Source: Alteromonas pelagimontana
Lineage (GTDB): Bacteria > Pseudomonadota > Gammaproteobacteria > Enterobacterales > Alteromonadaceae
Length of the DNA stretch: 64,000 nt
Direction of reading: 5' to 3'
NCBI RefSeq assembly: GCF_002499975.2
Contig: NZ_CP052766.1
Coordinates: 2,666,001-2,730,000, forward strand
Each line of letters opens with the position of its first letter. Within the stretch, counting starts at the first letter, position 1. Under the pieces are notes generated by a model. It was not told the DNA's origin. It saw only the letters and a program-made list of their open reading frames with translations, and did no database searches. Shown in pieces: positions 27,109 through 40,054 of the stretch. Both the position numbers and the translations under genes were made by a program.

Positions 27109-30100
27109 ATGGTTTACTCTTATAGCGAAAAGAAACGTATCCGTAAGGATTTTGGCAAACGCCCACAGGTACTGGAAATTCCATACCTCCTTTCAATTCA
27201 GCTAGATTCTTTCAAAAAATTTATTGAGATCGATGCCGATGGTCAATATGGTTTGGAAGCAGCATTTCGTTCCGTATTTCCGATTAAAAGTTACTCAGGC
27301 AACTCAGAGCTTCAATACGTAAGCTACCGTCTGGGTGAGCCCGTTTTTGACGTCAAAGAGTGTCAAATCCGTGGCGTCACTTATTCTGCTCCGTTAAGAG
27401 TAAAGCTGCGTTTAGTCTTATTCGATAAAGAAGCCGCCCCAGGTACCGTAAAAGATATAAAAGAACAAGAAGTGTACATGGGTGAAATACCATTGATGAC
27501 CGAGAACGGAACGTTCGTCATTAATGGTACAGAGCGCGTTATCGTGTCACAGTTGCACCGTTCACCTGGTGTATTCTACGATCACGATAAAGGTAAAACG
27601 CACTCATCGGGTAAGGTGTTGTACAACGCGCGGGTCATTCCCTACCGTGGTTCTTGGTTAGACTTTGAGTTTGATCCAAAAGATAACCTGTTTGTACGTA
27701 TTGACCGTCGTCGTAAGCTGCCCGCTACTATTATTTTGCGTGCGCTGGAAATGACTACCGAAGAAGTTCTTGATGTCTTCTTTGAGAAAGTTCAAGTGCG
27801 TATTGCTGATGATCGACTGATGATGGAAATCGTTCCCGATCGTCTACGTGGTGAAACTGCCCAGTTTGAGATTTTAGATGGCGAAGGCAACGTGCTGGTA
27901 GAAACCGGCCGTCGTATTTCTGCGCGTCATACTCGCGCATTGGAAAAAGCCAATATCACTGAATTGGAAGTTCCAGCTGAATATCTCATTGGCCGTGTGT
28001 TCGCGCGCTCCTATGTGAACGAAGAAACCGGCGAAGTCATTGTTAATGCTAATGACGAACTCACTCTCGAAATGTTAGCTGAACTAAGTAAAGCAGGCAT
28101 TAAAGAGTTTGAGACGTTATATATTAACGAACTGGATCACGGTTCCTATATATCCGATACCTTACGTATTGATAGCAGCTCAAATCGTCTGGAAGCGCTG
28201 GTAGAAATCTACCGTATGATGCGCCCTGGCGAGCCACCGACTAAAGACGCAGCGGAAACGTTGTTTGAAAACCTTTTCTTTGCTGAAGAGCGTTACGATC
28301 TGTCTTCTGTTGGACGTATGAAGTTCAACCGCCGTCTTGGCCGTGAAGAGTTGACAGGTTCAGGTACACTGAGTAAAGAAGATATCATCGCTGTAATGAA
28401 GCGTTTGATTCTTATCCGTGATGGTAAGGATGAAGTGGATGATATCGATCACTTAGGTAACCGTCGTATCCGTTCTGTGGGTGAAATGGCAGAAAATCAG
28501 TTCCGTGTAGGACTGGTACGTGTTGAGCGTGCAGTAAAAGAGCGTTTGAGTCTCGGTGATCTAGACAATATCATGCCGCAGGATCTGATTAACGCTAAGC
28601 CGATTTCCGCTGCTGTTAAAGAGTTCTTTGGCTCTTCACAGTTGTCACAGTTTATGGACCAGAACAACCCTTTGTCAGAAGTGACGCACAAACGTCGTAT
28701 TTCTGCTTTAGGTCCAGGCGGTCTGACTCGTGAACGCGCAGGTTTTGAAGTCCGGGACGTACATCCGACTCACTATGGTCGCTTATGTCCTATTGAAACA
28801 CCTGAAGGTCCAAACATTGGTTTGATCAACTCGTTAGCGAGTTTCGCTCGTACCAATGATTTCGGTTTCCTTGAAACGCCGTTCCGTCGCATTGTCGATG
28901 GTGTAGTTACCGACGAAATCGACTATCTTTCGGCAATTGAAGAAGGCCAGTTCGTTATCGCCCAGGCAAATATTGCTTTGGACGAAAACGGTGCGTTAGT
29001 TGACGACTTGATACCTTCGCGTCACCGTGGCGAGACCACGCTAATGCCTAAAGAAGATATCAAATATATGGATGTGTCGCCTCAGCAAATCGTTTCGATT
29101 GCTGCGAGCATCATTCCATTCCTTGAGCACGATGATGCTAACCGGGCTCTGATGGGCTCGAACATGCAACGTCAGGCGGTTCCTACGTTACGTGCTGACA
29201 AACCACTCGTTGGAACAGGCATGGAGAAAACCGTCGCGGTTGACTCTGGTGTTACTGTTGTTGCAAAACGTGGTGGTACGGTTGATTACGTTGACGCCAG
29301 CCGAATCGTTATCAAGGTTGATGAAGATGAAATGCTGCCTGGTGAAGCCGGTATCGATATTTATAACCTGACCAAATACACGCGTTCAAACCAGAACACT
29401 TGTATTAATCAGCGTCCTACTTGTAACGTTGGCGATCCAATCGTTGCGGGTGATGTGTTGGCAGACGGACCATCCACTGATTTAGGCGAATTAGCGCTAG
29501 GTCAGAACATGCGTATCGCGTTCATGCCTTGGAATGGTTATAACTTCGAAGACTCGATTCTGATTTCAGAACGTGTTGTTCAAGAAGACCGCTTTACTAC
29601 CATTCATATCCAGGAACTGAGCTGTATTGCTCGTGACACTAAGTTAGGTCCAGAAGAAATCAGTTCTGATATTCCTAATGTCGGTGAATCGGCACTTAGC
29701 AAACTGGATGAATCTGGTGTTGTTTATATTGGCGCAGAAGTAAAAGGCGGCGATATTCTCGTAGGTAAAGTGACACCTAAAGGTGAAACCCAGCTTACGC
29801 CAGAAGAAAAACTGTTAAGAGCCATATTTGGTGAAAAAGCGTCAGACGTAAAAGATACGTCTTTACGTGTACCAAATAGTGTTCACGGTACTGTTATCGA
29901 CGTTCAGGTCTTCACTCGTGATGGCGTTGAGAAAGATAAACGTGCACTTGAAATCGAAGATATGCAACTTCGTCAGGTTAAGAAAGATTTGTCTGATGAG
30001 TTTAGCATTCTTGCCGATGGTACTTTCTCTCGCGCTCGTAACGTATTGTTGCGTGCCGGTGTTGAAGAAGCCAAATTAGACAGTACACCGCGCGAAAAAT

Positions 30101-31137
30101 GGTTTGAATTGACGTTGAAAGATGAAGACGTACAAAACGAACTGGATCAAATCGCCGAGCAGTACACGGAAATTAAAGAAGCCTTCGATAAAAAATTCGA
30201 AGTCAAGCGTCGTAAAATTACTCAAGGTGATGATCTGGCTCCAGGTGTCCTTAAAATTGTTAAGGTTTATCTGGCAGTTAAACGTCATATCCAGCCGGGT
30301 GATAAAATGGCCGGTCGTCACGGGAACAAAGGTGTTATTTCCACCATTCAGCCCGTTGAAGATATGCCGTACGACGAAAACGGCACACCAGTCGATATCG
30401 TACTGAATCCCTTGGGTGTACCTTCGCGGATGAACATCGGTCAGATCCTTGAAACTCACCTGGGCATGGCTGCTCACGGACTCGGTGTCAAGATTGATCG
30501 CATGATCAAAGAGCAGGAAGAAATGGCGAAACTTCGCAGCTTCCTTCAAGAAGTCTACACCTTGGGGGAGAACCATCAGGAAGTGGATCTGGATACCTTT
30601 ACAGACGATGAGGTCAAACGTCTGGCAGAAAACCTGCGCAAAGGTGTTCCGGTGGCAACTCCTGTATTTGACGGTGCCCGTGAAGAAGAAATTAAAGCGA
30701 TGTTGAAACTGGCTGATTTACCGGAAAGCGGTCAAATCACCTTGTTCGACGGTCGAACAGGCCGTGCTTTTGAACGTCCGGTTACAGTTGGCTATATGTA
30801 TATGCTAAAACTGAACCACTTGGTAGACGACAAAATGCATGCTCGTTCTACAGGTTCATATAGTCTGGTTACTCAGCAGCCTCTGGGCGGTAAAGCTCAG
30901 TTTGGTGGTCAACGCTTCGGTGAGATGGAAGTGTGGGCACTGGAAGCATACGGCGCTGCGTATACACTGCAGGAAATGCTGACAGTGAAATCAGATGACG
31001 TGAACGGCCGTACGAAGATGTATAAAAACATCGTTGATGGCGATCACAGAATGGAACCTGGGATGCCAGAGTCCTTCAACGTATTACTTAAAGAAATTCG
31101 CTCGTTGGGTATCAACATCGAGTTGGAAGAAAAGTAA
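27109..31137 (+). CDS. rpoB: DNA-directed RNA polymerase subunit beta
   Basis: RpoB of 1342 residues, exactly the E. coli length. The start [17 protein letters not shown] at 27109 has TGAGGA before it; 35 extra in-frame codons upstream are not conserved. The rifampicin region [16 protein letters not shown] and [13 protein letters not shown] carries the wild-type residues, so a drug-sensitive enzyme is expected. The C-terminal switch and clamp region is complete. rpoC follows after 81 bases. Confidence 0.98.
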   Translation: MVYSYSEKKRIRKDFGKRPQVLEIPYLLSIQLDSFKKFIEIDADGQYGLEAAFRSVFPIKSYSGNSELQYVSYRLGEPVFDVKECQIRGVTYSAPLRVKLRLVLFDKEAAPGTVKDIKEQEVYMGEIPLMTENGTFVINGTERVIVSQLHRSPGVFYDHDKGKTHSSGKVLYNARVIPYRGSWLDFEFDPKDNLFVRIDRRRKLPATIILRALEMTTEEVLDVFFEKVQVRIADDRLMMEIVPDRLRGETAQFEILDGEGNVLVETGRRISARHTRALEKANITELEVPAEYLIGRVFARSYVNEETGEVIVNANDELTLEMLAELSKAGIKEFETLYINELDHGSYISDTLRIDSSSNRLEALVEIYRMMRPGEPPTKDAAETLFENLFFAEERYDLSSVGRMKFNRRLGREELTGSGTLSKEDIIAVMKRLILIRDGKDEVDDIDHLGNRRIRSVGEMAENQFRVGLVRVERAVKERLSLGDLDNIMPQDLINAKPISAAVKEFFGSSQLSQFMDQNNPLSEVTHKRRISALGPGGLTRERAGFEVRDVHPTHYGRLCPIETPEGPNIGLINSLASFARTNDFGFLETPFRRIVDGVVTDEIDYLSAIEEGQFVIAQANIALDENGALVDDLIPSRHRGETTLMPKEDIKYMDVSPQQIVSIAASIIPFLEHDDANRALMGSNMQRQAVPTLRADKPLVGTGMEKTVAVDSGVTVVAKRGGTVDYVDASRIVIKVDEDEMLPGEAGIDIYNLTKYTRSNQNTCINQRPTCNVGDPIVAGDVLADGPSTDLGELALGQNMRIAFMPWNGYNFEDSILISERVVQEDRFTTIHIQELSCIARDTKLGPEEISSDIPNVGESALSKLDESGVVYIGAEVKGGDILVGKVTPKGETQLTPEEKLLRAIFGEKASDVKDTSLRVPNSVHGTVIDVQVFTRDGVEKDKRALEIEDMQLRQVKKDLSDEFSILADGTFSRARNVLLRAGVEEAKLDSTPREKWFELTLKDEDVQNELDQIAEQYTEIKEAFDKKFEVKRRKITQGDDLAPGVLKIVKVYLAVKRHIQPGDKMAGRHGNKGVISTIQPVEDMPYDENGTPVDIVLNPLGVPSRMNIGQILETHLGMAAHGLGVKIDRMIKEQEEMAKLRSFLQEVYTLGENHQEVDLDTFTDDEVKRLAENLRKGVPVATPVFDGAREEEIKAMLKLADLPESGQITLFDGRTGRAFERPVTVGYMYMLKLNHLVDDKMHARSTGSYSLVTQQPLGGKAQFGGQRFGEMEVWALEAYGAAYTLQEMLTVKSDDVNGRTKMYKNIVDGDHRMEPGMPESFNVLLKEIRSLGINIELEEK

Positions 31138-31169
31138 AACGCGTTTATTGCCATATATTGATATAGATG

Positions 31170-31188
31170 ACCCGGCGTCATGCCGGGT
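31170..31188 (+). other. Hairpin in the rpoB-rpoC spacer
   Basis: ACCCGGC and GCCGGGT form a perfect 7-bp stem with a five-base loop and are not followed by a T-run. It could mark an RNA processing site or protect the downstream message; no terminator role is likely. Confidence 0.5.
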
Positions 31189-31218
31189 TCTAGAGACTGA
31201 CTCCGCTGGGAGAGTAAT

Positions 31219-34200
31219 GTGAAAGACTTATTAAAGTTTCTAAAGCAACAAAACAAGACTGAAGAGTTCGATAACATTCGAATTGGTCTTGCTTCACCAG
31301 ACATGATTCGTTCGTGGTCTTTTGGTGAGGTGAAAAAGCCAGAAACAATTAACTACCGTACCTTCAAGCCAGAGCGTGATGGGTTATTCTGTGCGCGTAT
31401 CTTCGGCCCGGTGAAAGACTACGAGTGCTTGTGCGGTAAGTACAAGCGCTTGAAGCACCGTGGTGTAATCTGTGAGAAGTGCGGCGTTGAAGTAACGCTG
31501 ACGAAAGTTCGTCGTGAGCGTATGGGTCACATTGAGCTGGCAAGTCCAGTAGCACATATCTGGTTCCTTAAATCATTGCCATCTCGCATTGGTTTGATGC
31601 TGGATATGACACTGCGCGATATCGAACGGGTATTATATTTCGAGTCGTTTGTAGTTACAGAGCCAGGAATGACCACGCTTGAGCGTAGCCAGTTATTGAC
31701 TGAAGAAGAATATCTGGATGCGTTGGAAGAAAACGGTGATGAGTTTGAAGCAAAAATGGGTGCTGAAGCAGTTTTTGACTTGCTGAAAGCCCTTGATGTA
31801 GAAGCTGATGTCGCTGCTATGCGCGAAGAGTTACCGTCTATAAACTCTGAGACTAAGCGTAAGAAAATTACCAAGCGTTTGAAGTTGCTGGAATCATTCC
31901 AACAATCTGGTAACAAGCCAGAATGGATGATCTTAACAGTGCTGCCTGTGTTACCACCAGACTTACGTCCATTGGTACCACTTGATGGCGGCCGTTTTGC
32001 GACTTCAGATCTTAACGATTTGTACCGTCGGGTTATCAACCGTAACAACCGACTGAAACGTCTTCTGGATTTGGCAGCGCCTGATATTATCGTGCGTAAC
32101 GAAAAACGTATGCTACAGGAAGCAGTAGACGCATTATTAGACAACGGTCGTCGTGGCCGTGCCATTACAGGCTCTAACAAGCGCCCGCTTAAATCTTTGG
32201 CCGATATGATCAAAGGTAAGCAAGGACGATTCCGTCAGAACCTGCTTGGTAAGCGTGTTGATTACTCCGGCCGTTCGGTTATTACTGTTGGTCCTACATT
32301 GCGTTTACACCAATGCGGTTTGCCGAAGAAAATGGCGCTTGAGTTATTTAAGCCATTTATTTACGGCAAATTGGAAGGCCGTGGTCTTGCGACGACCATC
32401 AAAGCAGCTAAAAAGTTAGTTGAACGTGAAGCACCGGAAGTATGGGACGTTCTGGACGAAGTTATTCGCGAACATCCGGTCTTACTGAACCGGGCACCGA
32501 CTCTGCACAGATTGGGTATTCAGGCCTTCGAACCTACCCTAATCGAAGGTAAAGCGATTCAGTTACACCCATTGGTGTGTGCTGCGTATAACGCTGACTT
32601 CGACGGCGACCAGATGGCTGTTCACGTGCCATTGACTATTGAAGCACAGCTTGAAGCTCGTGCATTAATGATGTCAACGAACAACATTTTGTCACCAGCG
32701 AATGGTGAACCTATCATCGTACCTTCACAGGACGTTGTTTTGGGCTTGTATTACCTGACGCGCGATAAAGTAAACGGTAAAGGTGAAGGGATGGTTTTTA
32801 CCAGCCCGCACGAAGCTGAAAAAGCTTATCGTACTGATAACGCAGAACTGCATGCTCGCGTAAAAGTACGAATTGCTGAATATGATGTTGCAGAAGATGG
32901 CACTAAAACAGAACGGGTCACACTGACAGAAACTACAGTTGGTCGTGCAATCTTTTCTTTGATACTGCCTAAGGGTCTGCCGTTCTCCATCATTAACCAG
33001 GCGATGGGTAAGAAGCAGATCTCAAGACTGCTAAACGCCTGTTACCGTACGTTGGGTCTAAAAGACACTGTTATTGCGGCTGACCAAATCATGTATACCG
33101 GTTTTCACTATGCGATGATCGCAGGTGCATCAGTTGGTATTGACGACATGGTTATTCCTGAAGCGAAGAAAGAAATTATCGACGCAGCTGAAGCTGAAGT
33201 TATCGAAATTCAGGAACAGTTCCAAAGCGGTTTGGTTACAGCTGGTGAGCGTTATAATAAAGTTATTGATATCTGGTCAAATGCCAACGAAAAAGTTGCC
33301 AAGGCCATGATGGATAACTTGAAAACAGACATTGTTATTAATGCGAAAGGCGAAGAAGAAGAGCAGTCCTCATTTAACTCTGTTTATATGATGGCCGACT
33401 CCGGTGCTCGTGGTAGTGCTGCCCAGATTCGTCAGCTAGCAGGTATGCGAGGTCTGATGGCGAAACCAGATGGTTCGATTATCGAAACGCCAATTACCGC
33501 TAACTTCCGTGAAGGTCTAAACGTACTTCAGTACTTTATTTCTACTCACGGTGCGCGAAAAGGTTTGGCCGATACTGCATTGAAGACAGCTAACTCCGGC
33601 TATCTGACTCGTCGTCTGGTAGATGTTGCGCAGGATCTGGTTATCACTAACAGCGACTGTGGCACCTTTGAAGGTGTTAAAATGTCTCCGCTGATTGAAG
33701 GTGGCGATGTTGTAGAACCGTTGCGTGAGCGAGTGCTGGGTCGTGTGGTTGCAGAAGATGTACTGAAACCCGGTAGCACTGAAGTTCTGATTGCACGTAA
33801 CGTTCTGCTGGACGAAGCATTGGTAGATGAGCTGGAAGCGAATTCTATTGATCAAATTATGGTTCGTTCAGTGATCACCTGTGACAACGACTTTGGTGTT
33901 TGTGCTAACTGTTATGGTCGTGACCTCGCTCGTGGACACATGGTTGCTAAAGGTGAGTCTGTGGGTGTTATCGCTGCACAGTCAATCGGTGAACCAGGTA
34001 CACAGCTTACCATGCGTACGTTCCACATTGGTGGTGCGGCATCGCGGGCATCGGCAGAAAACAGCGTACAGGTTAAGACCTCAGGTAGCTTAAAACTGCA
34101 TAATGCAAAGTTTGTTCGCAATGTAGATAACAAGGTTGTTATCGTATCGCGTTCAACTGAACTGACGATGATTGATAGCCATGGCCGTGAGAAAGAGCGC

Positions 34201-35397
34201 TACAAAGTGCCTTACGGCGCAATTCTATCTGTGGATGATGGTGCAGAAGTCAATGCTGGTGATATCGTTGCCAACTGGGATCCGCATAGTCACCCGATCA
34301 TCACCGAACGTGCAGCGAAACTTAGCTTCTCTGATGTTGATGATTCCAATACAGAAATGCAGCAGGACGAATTGACTGGCTTAACCCGTATTGTGGTTAA
34401 AGACTTGTCTAAGGTTAATGCTAAAGAGCCTAAACTGATCCTAGAAAGCGAAGAGTTTGGCCTTCAGGAAATTCGTTTACCTAGCTACACCACCATCGAA
34501 GCTGCTGACGGTAAGCAGGTAAGCGAAGGTGATGTACTGGCACGTATTCCACAGGAAAGCTCGAAGACGCGGGATATCACCGGTGGTCTGCCACGTGTTG
34601 CTGACCTGTTCGAAGCGCGTAAGCCTAAAGAACCTGCAATATTGGCAGAGATTTCCGGTAGCATTGGCTTTGGTAAAGAAACCAAAGGTAAGAAGCGTCT
34701 GGTGATCACGCCTAAAGAAGGTGATGCTTACGAAGAGATGATTCCTAAATGGCGTCAGCTTAACGTGTTCGAAGGTGAGTACGTTGAAAAAGGTGAAGTT
34801 ATTGCAGATGGTCCTGAATCTCCACACGATATTTTACGTCTGCGTGGGATCAGCGCAGTATCTAACTATATTGTGAATGAAGTACAGGAAGTTTACCGTC
34901 TACAAGGTGTAAAAATTAACGATAAGCACATCGAAGTGGTTATCCGCCAGATGTTGCGTAAGTGTTTGATCACCTATCCAGGCGACAGTCAGTTCCTTGA
35001 AGGGGAGCAGGTTGAAGTGTCTGCAGTGAAAATTGCAAACCGAGAGCTTGAGAAGGCTGGTAAATTGGGCGCAGGCTATGAAACTCAGTTATTGGGGATC
35101 ACCAAAGCGTCGCTGTCTACAGAGTCGTTCATTTCAGCAGCCTCGTTCCAGGAAACAACACGGGTTCTTACCGAAGCCGCTGTACAGGGCAAAGAAGACG
35201 ATTTACGCGGCTTGAAAGAGAACGTTATTGTTGGTCGTCTGATTCCTGCCGGTACTGGATTTGCGTATCATGAACGTCGTATGCAGAAGCGCCTTGAAGC
35301 GATTGAAGAAATGTCTGTATCTGCCGCCGAAGCAGAGCAGGCGCTTACCGAAGCACTGAACGCTGAAGTAAGTGGTGAGTCGTCTTCTGACGAGTAA
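31219..35397 (+). CDS. rpoC: DNA-directed RNA polymerase subunit beta'
   Basis: RpoC of 1392 residues (E. coli 1407). Landmarks in order: [17 protein letters not shown] start from GTG with GGGAGAG upstream, the N-terminal zinc ribbon [20 protein letters not shown], the lid/rudder region, the catalytic magnesium loop [12 protein letters not shown], the trigger-loop and bridge-helix region ending in [11 protein letters not shown], and the second zinc site ([13 protein letters not shown]). No lesion is seen. Confidence 0.98.
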   Translation: MKDLLKFLKQQNKTEEFDNIRIGLASPDMIRSWSFGEVKKPETINYRTFKPERDGLFCARIFGPVKDYECLCGKYKRLKHRGVICEKCGVEVTLTKVRRERMGHIELASPVAHIWFLKSLPSRIGLMLDMTLRDIERVLYFESFVVTEPGMTTLERSQLLTEEEYLDALEENGDEFEAKMGAEAVFDLLKALDVEADVAAMREELPSINSETKRKKITKRLKLLESFQQSGNKPEWMILTVLPVLPPDLRPLVPLDGGRFATSDLNDLYRRVINRNNRLKRLLDLAAPDIIVRNEKRMLQEAVDALLDNGRRGRAITGSNKRPLKSLADMIKGKQGRFRQNLLGKRVDYSGRSVITVGPTLRLHQCGLPKKMALELFKPFIYGKLEGRGLATTIKAAKKLVEREAPEVWDVLDEVIREHPVLLNRAPTLHRLGIQAFEPTLIEGKAIQLHPLVCAAYNADFDGDQMAVHVPLTIEAQLEARALMMSTNNILSPANGEPIIVPSQDVVLGLYYLTRDKVNGKGEGMVFTSPHEAEKAYRTDNAELHARVKVRIAEYDVAEDGTKTERVTLTETTVGRAIFSLILPKGLPFSIINQAMGKKQISRLLNACYRTLGLKDTVIAADQIMYTGFHYAMIAGASVGIDDMVIPEAKKEIIDAAEAEVIEIQEQFQSGLVTAGERYNKVIDIWSNANEKVAKAMMDNLKTDIVINAKGEEEEQSSFNSVYMMADSGARGSAAQIRQLAGMRGLMAKPDGSIIETPITANFREGLNVLQYFISTHGARKGLADTALKTANSGYLTRRLVDVAQDLVITNSDCGTFEGVKMSPLIEGGDVVEPLRERVLGRVVAEDVLKPGSTEVLIARNVLLDEALVDELEANSIDQIMVRSVITCDNDFGVCANCYGRDLARGHMVAKGESVGVIAAQSIGEPGTQLTMRTFHIGGAASRASAENSVQVKTSGSLKLHNAKFVRNVDNKVVIVSRSTELTMIDSHGREKERYKVPYGAILSVDDGAEVNAGDIVANWDPHSHPIITERAAKLSFSDVDDSNTEMQQDELTGLTRIVVKDLSKVNAKEPKLILESEEFGLQEIRLPSYTTIEAADGKQVSEGDVLARIPQESSKTRDITGGLPRVADLFEARKPKEPAILAEISGSIGFGKETKGKKRLVITPKEGDAYEEMIPKWRQLNVFEGEYVEKGEVIADGPESPHDILRLRGISAVSNYIVNEVQEVYRLQGVKINDKHIEVVIRQMLRKCLITYPGDSQFLEGEQVEVSAVKIANRELEKAGKLGAGYETQLLGITKASLSTESFISAASFQETTRVLTEAAVQGKEDDLRGLKENVIVGRLIPAGTGFAYHERRMQKRLEAIEEMSVSAAEAEQALTEALNAEVSGESSSDE

Positions 35398-35401
35398 CCT
35401 C

Positions 35402-35431
35402 TTTAGCAGGTTGTAGCAACAACCTGCTAAA
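35402..35431 (+). other. Strong hairpin directly after rpoC
   Basis: A perfect 13-bp stem (TTTAGCAGGTTGT with its complement) has an AGCA loop, starting 5 bases after the rpoC stop. There is no T-run after it, so it looks more like a 3'-end stabiliser or processing site than an intrinsic terminator. Confidence 0.6.
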
Positions 35432-35488
35432 ACTCAGCTGCGAGGATAAAGGAGAACCTGTTATTCAAGTGGTTATCCTTTGTACACC

Positions 35489-35517
35489 TTGACAGTGAGC
35501 GCTTTGATCATTAGAAT
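35489..35517 (+). promoter_or_regulatory. Near-consensus promoter of the str operon (rpsL-rpsG-fusA-tuf)
   Basis: TTGACA (35489-35494), an exact 17-base spacer and TAGAAT (35512-35517). Predicted transcription start is near 35524, about 170 bases before rpsL and inside the following hairpin. Confidence 0.8.
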
Positions 35518-35518
35518 T

Positions 35519-35576
35519 CCGCGACCCGATTTTTGGACAGTCTTAAAAGACAGCAAAACGAGGGCGCGGTTTTTTG
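35519..35576 (+). terminator. Terminator after rpoC, overlapping the str start point
   Basis: CCGCGACCC pairs with GGGCGCGG (one bulged A), enclosing a smaller GTCTT/AAGAC hairpin, then TTTTTT. RNA entering from rpoC can form the whole stem; RNA started at about 35524 lacks part of the 5' arm, which would let the str transcript escape. Confidence 0.7.
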
Positions 35577-35643
35577 TATTAAAGCAGTCTTAATTCTGAC
35601 GAGCACAGAATTACGCGACAATACATAAAGTCGCAATGAATCG

Positions 35644-35668
35644 ACCCGAACCATGGTATCGGGTTTTT
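35644..35668 (+). terminator. Terminator-like hairpin just upstream of rpsL
   Basis: ACCCGA pairs with TCGGGT, extended inward by ACC/GGT, and is followed by TTTTTG only 26 bases before the rpsL ATG. Two further hairpins, TAATTCTG/CAGAATTA (35591-35613) and GCGAC/GTCGC (35615-35634), precede it. The set looks like an attenuator in the str leader; this is inference. Confidence 0.5.
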
Positions 35669-35693
35669 GTAGTTTTTAATCAGGAGCTAGTTA

Positions 35694-36068
35694 ATGGCAA
35701 CAGTTAACCAGTTAGTGCGCAAGCCACGCAGAAAGCCCGTTGAGAAAAGCAACGTTGCTGCCCTGCAGGCGTGTCCGCAAAGACGTGGTGTATGTACTCG
35801 CGTATATACTACTACGCCAAAGAAACCAAACTCAGCACTACGTAAAGTATGTCGTGTTCGCTTAACTAACGGTTTTGAAGTTTCTTCATACATCGGTGGT
35901 GAAGGTCACAACCTGCAAGAGCACAGTGTTGTACTTATTCGTGGTGGTCGTGTTAAAGACTTACCAGGTGTTCGTTATCACACAGTTCGCGGTACTCTTG
36001 ACTGCGCAGGTGTAAACGATCGTAGACAAGCCCGTTCTAAGTACGGTGCAAAGCGGCCTAAATCTTAA
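35694..36068 (+). CDS. rpsL: 30S ribosomal protein S12
   Basis: This 124-residue S12 has [18 protein letters not shown] and [17 protein letters not shown], with lysines at the two streptomycin-critical sites unaltered. It sits at the decoding centre. The ATG is preceded by CAGGAGC. It is the first gene of the str operon. Confidence 0.98.
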   Translation: MATVNQLVRKPRRKPVEKSNVAALQACPQRRGVCTRVYTTTPKKPNSALRKVCRVRLTNGFEVSSYIGGEGHNLQEHSVVLIRGGRVKDLPGVRYHTVRGTLDCAGVNDRRQARSKYGAKRPKS

Positions 36069-36141
36069 CGGTTCTCCGTTAGTAAGGCCAAACTGAAGTA
36101 TTAGAGTTTTGGGTTATCCCTGAATTCCACGGAGAATTAAG

Positions 36142-36612
36142 ATGCCAAGAAGAAGAGTTGTAGGTCAACGTAAAATCCTACCAGAGCCAAAATTTGGTTC
36201 TACGCTGCTTGCAAAATTTATGAATGTCGTAATGCTCGACGGCAAGAAATCAGTTGCTGAAAAGATCGTTTACGGTGCGCTTGATATTGTTGCTGAAAAA
36301 ACCGGCAAAGCACACATAGATGTATTTGAAGATGCACTGGACAACATTCGTCCTACTGTCGAGGTTAAATCTCGTCGTGTAGGTGGTTCCACTTATCAGG
36401 TTCCAGTAGAAGTTCGCCCGGTTCGTCGTAATGCTCTAGGTATGCGTTGGATGGTTGATGCGGCCCGTAAACGTGGCGAGAAATCCATGGCTCAACGCCT
36501 CGCAGCTGAAATGTTAGATGCAGCTGATAACAAAGGTTCTGCGGTTAAGAAGCGTGAAGACGTTCACCGTATGGCTGAAGCGAACAAAGCTTTCGCTCAT
36601 TACCGCTGGTAA
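36142..36612 (+). CDS. rpsG: 30S ribosomal protein S7
   Basis: This 156-residue S7 starts [20 protein letters not shown] and carries [19 protein letters not shown], and ends in KAFAHYRW. It organises the 30S head and, in E. coli, represses the operon translationally. It is preceded by ACGGAGAATTAAG. Confidence 0.98.
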   Translation: MPRRRVVGQRKILPEPKFGSTLLAKFMNVVMLDGKKSVAEKIVYGALDIVAEKTGKAHIDVFEDALDNIRPTVEVKSRRVGGSTYQVPVEVRPVRRNALGMRWMVDAARKRGEKSMAQRLAAEMLDAADNKGSAVKKREDVHRMAEANKAFAHYRW

Positions 36613-36649
36613 TTTGTTGTCAATCAACGCTATAACCTGAGAGAGACGT

Positions 36650-38752
36650 ATGCCTCGTAAGACCCCAATCGAACGTTATCGTAATATTGGTATTGTAGCG
36701 CACGTAGACGCGGGTAAAACCACGACTACGGAGCGAGTTCTATTTTACACAGGATTATCACACAAGATTGGTGAAGTTCATGATGGTGCGGCTACTATGG
36801 ACTGGATGGAACAGGAGCAGGAGCGCGGAATTACTATTACTTCCGCGGCCACTACCTGTTTTTGGTCGGGTATGGAGCAGCAATTTGAACAACACCGTGT
36901 CAACATTATTGATACTCCGGGGCACGTAGACTTCACAATTGAAGTTGAGCGATCGCTACGGGTATTAGATGGTGCAGTGGTGGTATTTTGTGGGTCGAGC
37001 GGGGTTGAGCCTCAATCAGAAACAGTCTGGCGACAGGCTGATAAATATCACGTACCCCGCATGGTCTTTGTAAATAAAATGGACCGTGCGGGTGCGGATT
37101 TTGAACGCGTCATTGCGCAAATTCGCAAACGTTTAGGCGCAACCTGTATTCCGATTCAACTGAATATTGGTGCCGAAGAAGAATTCCGTGGTGTCATCGA
37201 TTTAATTAAGATGAAGGCCATCGACTGGAATATGGAAGATATGGGTATGACATTTACCTATCAAGATATTCCGGCTGAATTACAAAGCAAAGCAGAAAAG
37301 TACCGAATCCAAATGGTTGAAGCGGCAGCAGAAGCTTCTGAAGCGTTGATGGAAAAATATCTCGAAGGAGAAGAACTCTCTGAAGAGGAAATTCGTCAGG
37401 GCCTGCGAATTCGTACGTTGAATAACGAAATTGTCTTGGCCACCTGTGGCAGCGCTTTTAAAAATAAAGGTGTACAGGCCGTGCTGGATGCTGTTGTTCA
37501 ATTTTTGCCGTCTCCTGTTGACGTGCCAGCCATTGACGGTGTGTTGGACGATAAAGATGAGACACCTGCAGAACGTCACGCTGACGACAGCGAGCCGTTT
37601 TCTGCACTGGCATTTAAAATAGCCACAGACCCGTTCGTGGGTACACTTACATTTTTCCGTTGCTATTCGGGTGTGGTTAACACCGGAGACACTGTGTATA
37701 ACCCGGTGAAAGGTAAACGCGAGCGCTTTGGTCGTATCGTGCAAATGCACTCTAAAGATCGTGAAGAAATTAAGGAAGTTCGTGCTGGAGATATTGCAGC
37801 AGCAATCGGACTGAAAGATGTGACCACGGGTGATACGTTATGCGATCCTAATCACATAATCACCCTTGAACGCATGGAATTTCCTGAACCGGTAATTTCC
37901 ATAGCGGTAGAGCCGAAGTCTCAGGCTGATCAAGAAAAGATGGGCATTGCGTTATCTAAACTTGCCGCAGAAGATCCGTCTTTTAAAGTGAAAACCGACG
38001 ATGAAACCGGTCAGACGATTATTTCAGGTATGGGTGAACTGCACCTGGATATCATTGTCGACCGTATGAAGCGGGAATTTAAAGTCGAATGTAAAGTAGG
38101 TAAGCCTCAGGTTGCCTATCGTGAGACTATCCGTAAGAAAGTTGAAGTTGAAGGTAAGTTTGTTCGTCAATCAGGTGGCCGAGGGCAATTTGGTCATGTC
38201 TGGTTACGTATCGAGCCACAGGAAGAAGGTGCAGGCTACGAATTCGTTAACGCGATAGTAGGTGGTGTGGTACCTAAGGAATTCATTCCTGCGGTTGATA
38301 AGGGAATTCAGGAGCAATTGCAAAATGGTGTGGTCGCTGGTTATCCGGTCCTTGATGTAAAAGTGACGTTGTTTGACGGCTCCTATCATGATGTTGACTC
38401 TTCTGAAATGGCGTTTAAGATCGCCGGTTCTATGGGATTCAAAAAGGGCGCCGCAGAAGCGAATCCGGTATTGCTTGAACCCATGATGAAAGTTGAAGTG
38501 ACAACTCCGGAAGACTGGATGGGTGATGTGGTTGGAGATCTCAACCGTCGCCGTGGCATGATCGAAGGTATGGAAGAAGGCATAGCTGGCGTTAAAATCG
38601 TTCGAGCTAAAGTACCGCTTTCTGAAATGTTTGGATATGCTACTGACTTGCGTTCAGCTACGCAGGGCAGAGCCTCATATTCTATGGAGTTCTTCAATTA
38701 TTCTGAAGCGCCTAGCAACGTTGCACGTGCAATTATTGAAGCTAGAATTTAA
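36650..38752 (+). CDS. fusA: Elongation factor G
   Basis: This 700-residue translocase has P-loop [12 protein letters not shown], switch [11 protein letters not shown] and NKMDRAGAD in the GTPase domain, and [13 protein letters not shown] with [12 protein letters not shown] in domains III-IV. The C-terminal [16 protein letters not shown] completes domain V. The sequence is of the Pseudomonas/Vibrio type. Second EF-G genes are common in this order; only one is in the window. Confidence 0.97.
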   Translation: MPRKTPIERYRNIGIVAHVDAGKTTTTERVLFYTGLSHKIGEVHDGAATMDWMEQEQERGITITSAATTCFWSGMEQQFEQHRVNIIDTPGHVDFTIEVERSLRVLDGAVVVFCGSSGVEPQSETVWRQADKYHVPRMVFVNKMDRAGADFERVIAQIRKRLGATCIPIQLNIGAEEEFRGVIDLIKMKAIDWNMEDMGMTFTYQDIPAELQSKAEKYRIQMVEAAAEASEALMEKYLEGEELSEEEIRQGLRIRTLNNEIVLATCGSAFKNKGVQAVLDAVVQFLPSPVDVPAIDGVLDDKDETPAERHADDSEPFSALAFKIATDPFVGTLTFFRCYSGVVNTGDTVYNPVKGKRERFGRIVQMHSKDREEIKEVRAGDIAAAIGLKDVTTGDTLCDPNHIITLERMEFPEPVISIAVEPKSQADQEKMGIALSKLAAEDPSFKVKTDDETGQTIISGMGELHLDIIVDRMKREFKVECKVGKPQVAYRETIRKKVEVEGKFVRQSGGRGQFGHVWLRIEPQEEGAGYEFVNAIVGGVVPKEFIPAVDKGIQEQLQNGVVAGYPVLDVKVTLFDGSYHDVDSSEMAFKIAGSMGFKKGAAEANPVLLEPMMKVEVTTPEDWMGDVVGDLNRRRGMIEGMEEGIAGVKIVRAKVPLSEMFGYATDLRSATQGRASYSMEFFNYSEAPSNVARAIIEARI

Positions 38753-38815
38753 ATCTAAATGAAGGTTCGGTCCGGTCTATATTGGATCGGACTTTTAACT
38801 TAGGAAACGAGAAAA

Positions 38816-40000
38816 ATGGCAAAAGAAAAGTTTGAACGTAAAAAGCCCCATGTGAACGTGGGTACAATCGGCCACGTTGACCACGGTAAAACCACTCTGA
38901 CTGCAGCAATCACTACTGTCCTTTCAAAGACTTATGGTGGTTCTGCACGCGCATTTGACCAAATCGATAACGCGCCTGAAGAAAAAGCCCGTGGTATCAC
39001 AATTTCTACGTCACACGTAGAATATGATACTCCCACTCGTCACTATGCCCACGTTGACTGCCCTGGACACGCTGATTATGTTAAAAACATGATTACCGGT
39101 GCGGCACAGATGGATGGTGCTATTCTGGTGGTTGCTGCGACTGATGGTCCTATGCCACAGACACGTGAGCATATCTTGTTAGGTCGTCAGGTAGGTGTTC
39201 CTTTTATCATCGTATTCATGAACAAATGCGACATGGTAGATGATGAAGAACTGCTTGAGCTGGTAGAAATGGAAGTTCGCGAACTGCTAAGCGAATATGA
39301 ATTCCCAGGCGACGACTTGCCAGTTATTCAGGGTTCTGCGTTAAAAGCACTGGAAGGTGAAGAGAAGTGGGAAGCCAAAATCATCGAATTAGGTGAAGCA
39401 CTGGATTCTTATATTCCTGAGCCAGAGCGTGCAATCGACAAGCCGTTCATTTTGCCAATCGAAGACGTATTCTCAATTTCTGGCCGTGGTACTGTTGTAA
39501 CCGGTCGTGTTGAGCAAGGTATTGTTAAAGTTGGTGAGACAGTAGAAATCGTCGGTATCCGCGAAACCCAAACTACTACCTGTACCGGCGTTGAAATGTT
39601 CCGTAAACTGCTTGACGAAGGTCGTGCCGGTGAAAACGTTGGTGTGTTGTTACGTGGTACTAAGCGTGATGACGTAGAGCGTGGACAGGTTCTTTGTAAG
39701 CCTGGCTCTATCAAGCCGCACACTAAGTTTGAAGCAGAAGTTTATGTTCTGTCTAAAGACGAAGGTGGCCGTCATACTCCATTCTTTAAAGGCTACCGTC
39801 CTCAGTTTTACTTCCGTACTACTGACGTAACCGGTGCTGTAGAATTGCCTGAAGGCGTAGAAATGGTAATGCCTGGTGACAACCTGAAGTTCGTTGTCGA
39901 ACTGATTGCACCTATCGCGATGGACGAAGGTCTGCGCTTTGCAATCCGTGAAGGTGGTCGTACTGTAGGTGCTGGTGTTGTAGCGAAAATCGTTGAGTAA
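38816..40000 (+). CDS. tuf: Elongation factor Tu
   Basis: This 394-residue EF-Tu has [14 protein letters not shown], the effector loop [24 protein letters not shown] and NKCDMVDD, and complete domains II and III ending in [14 protein letters not shown]. It delivers aminoacyl-tRNA. It is the last gene of the str operon and is followed by a strong terminator. No second tuf lies upstream of secE in this window. Confidence 0.98.
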   Translation: MAKEKFERKKPHVNVGTIGHVDHGKTTLTAAITTVLSKTYGGSARAFDQIDNAPEEKARGITISTSHVEYDTPTRHYAHVDCPGHADYVKNMITGAAQMDGAILVVAATDGPMPQTREHILLGRQVGVPFIIVFMNKCDMVDDEELLELVEMEVRELLSEYEFPGDDLPVIQGSALKALEGEEKWEAKIIELGEALDSYIPEPERAIDKPFILPIEDVFSISGRGTVVTGRVEQGIVKVGETVEIVGIRETQTTTCTGVEMFRKLLDEGRAGENVGVLLRGTKRDDVERGQVLCKPGSIKPHTKFEAEVYVLSKDEGGRHTPFFKGYRPQFYFRTTDVTGAVELPEGVEMVMPGDNLKFVVELIAPIAMDEGLRFAIREGGRTVGAGVVAKIVE

Positions 40001-40024
40001 TCAACTCGCTTAACTCAAGTATCG

Positions 40025-40054
40025 AAAAAAAAGGTCGCGTAAGCGGCCTTTTTT
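40025..40054 (+). terminator. Intrinsic terminator of the str operon
   Basis: AAAAAAGGTCGC and GCGGCCTTTTTT pair fully (one T-G) around GTAA, giving a 12-bp stem whose 3' arm is the T-tract. Confidence 0.92.
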
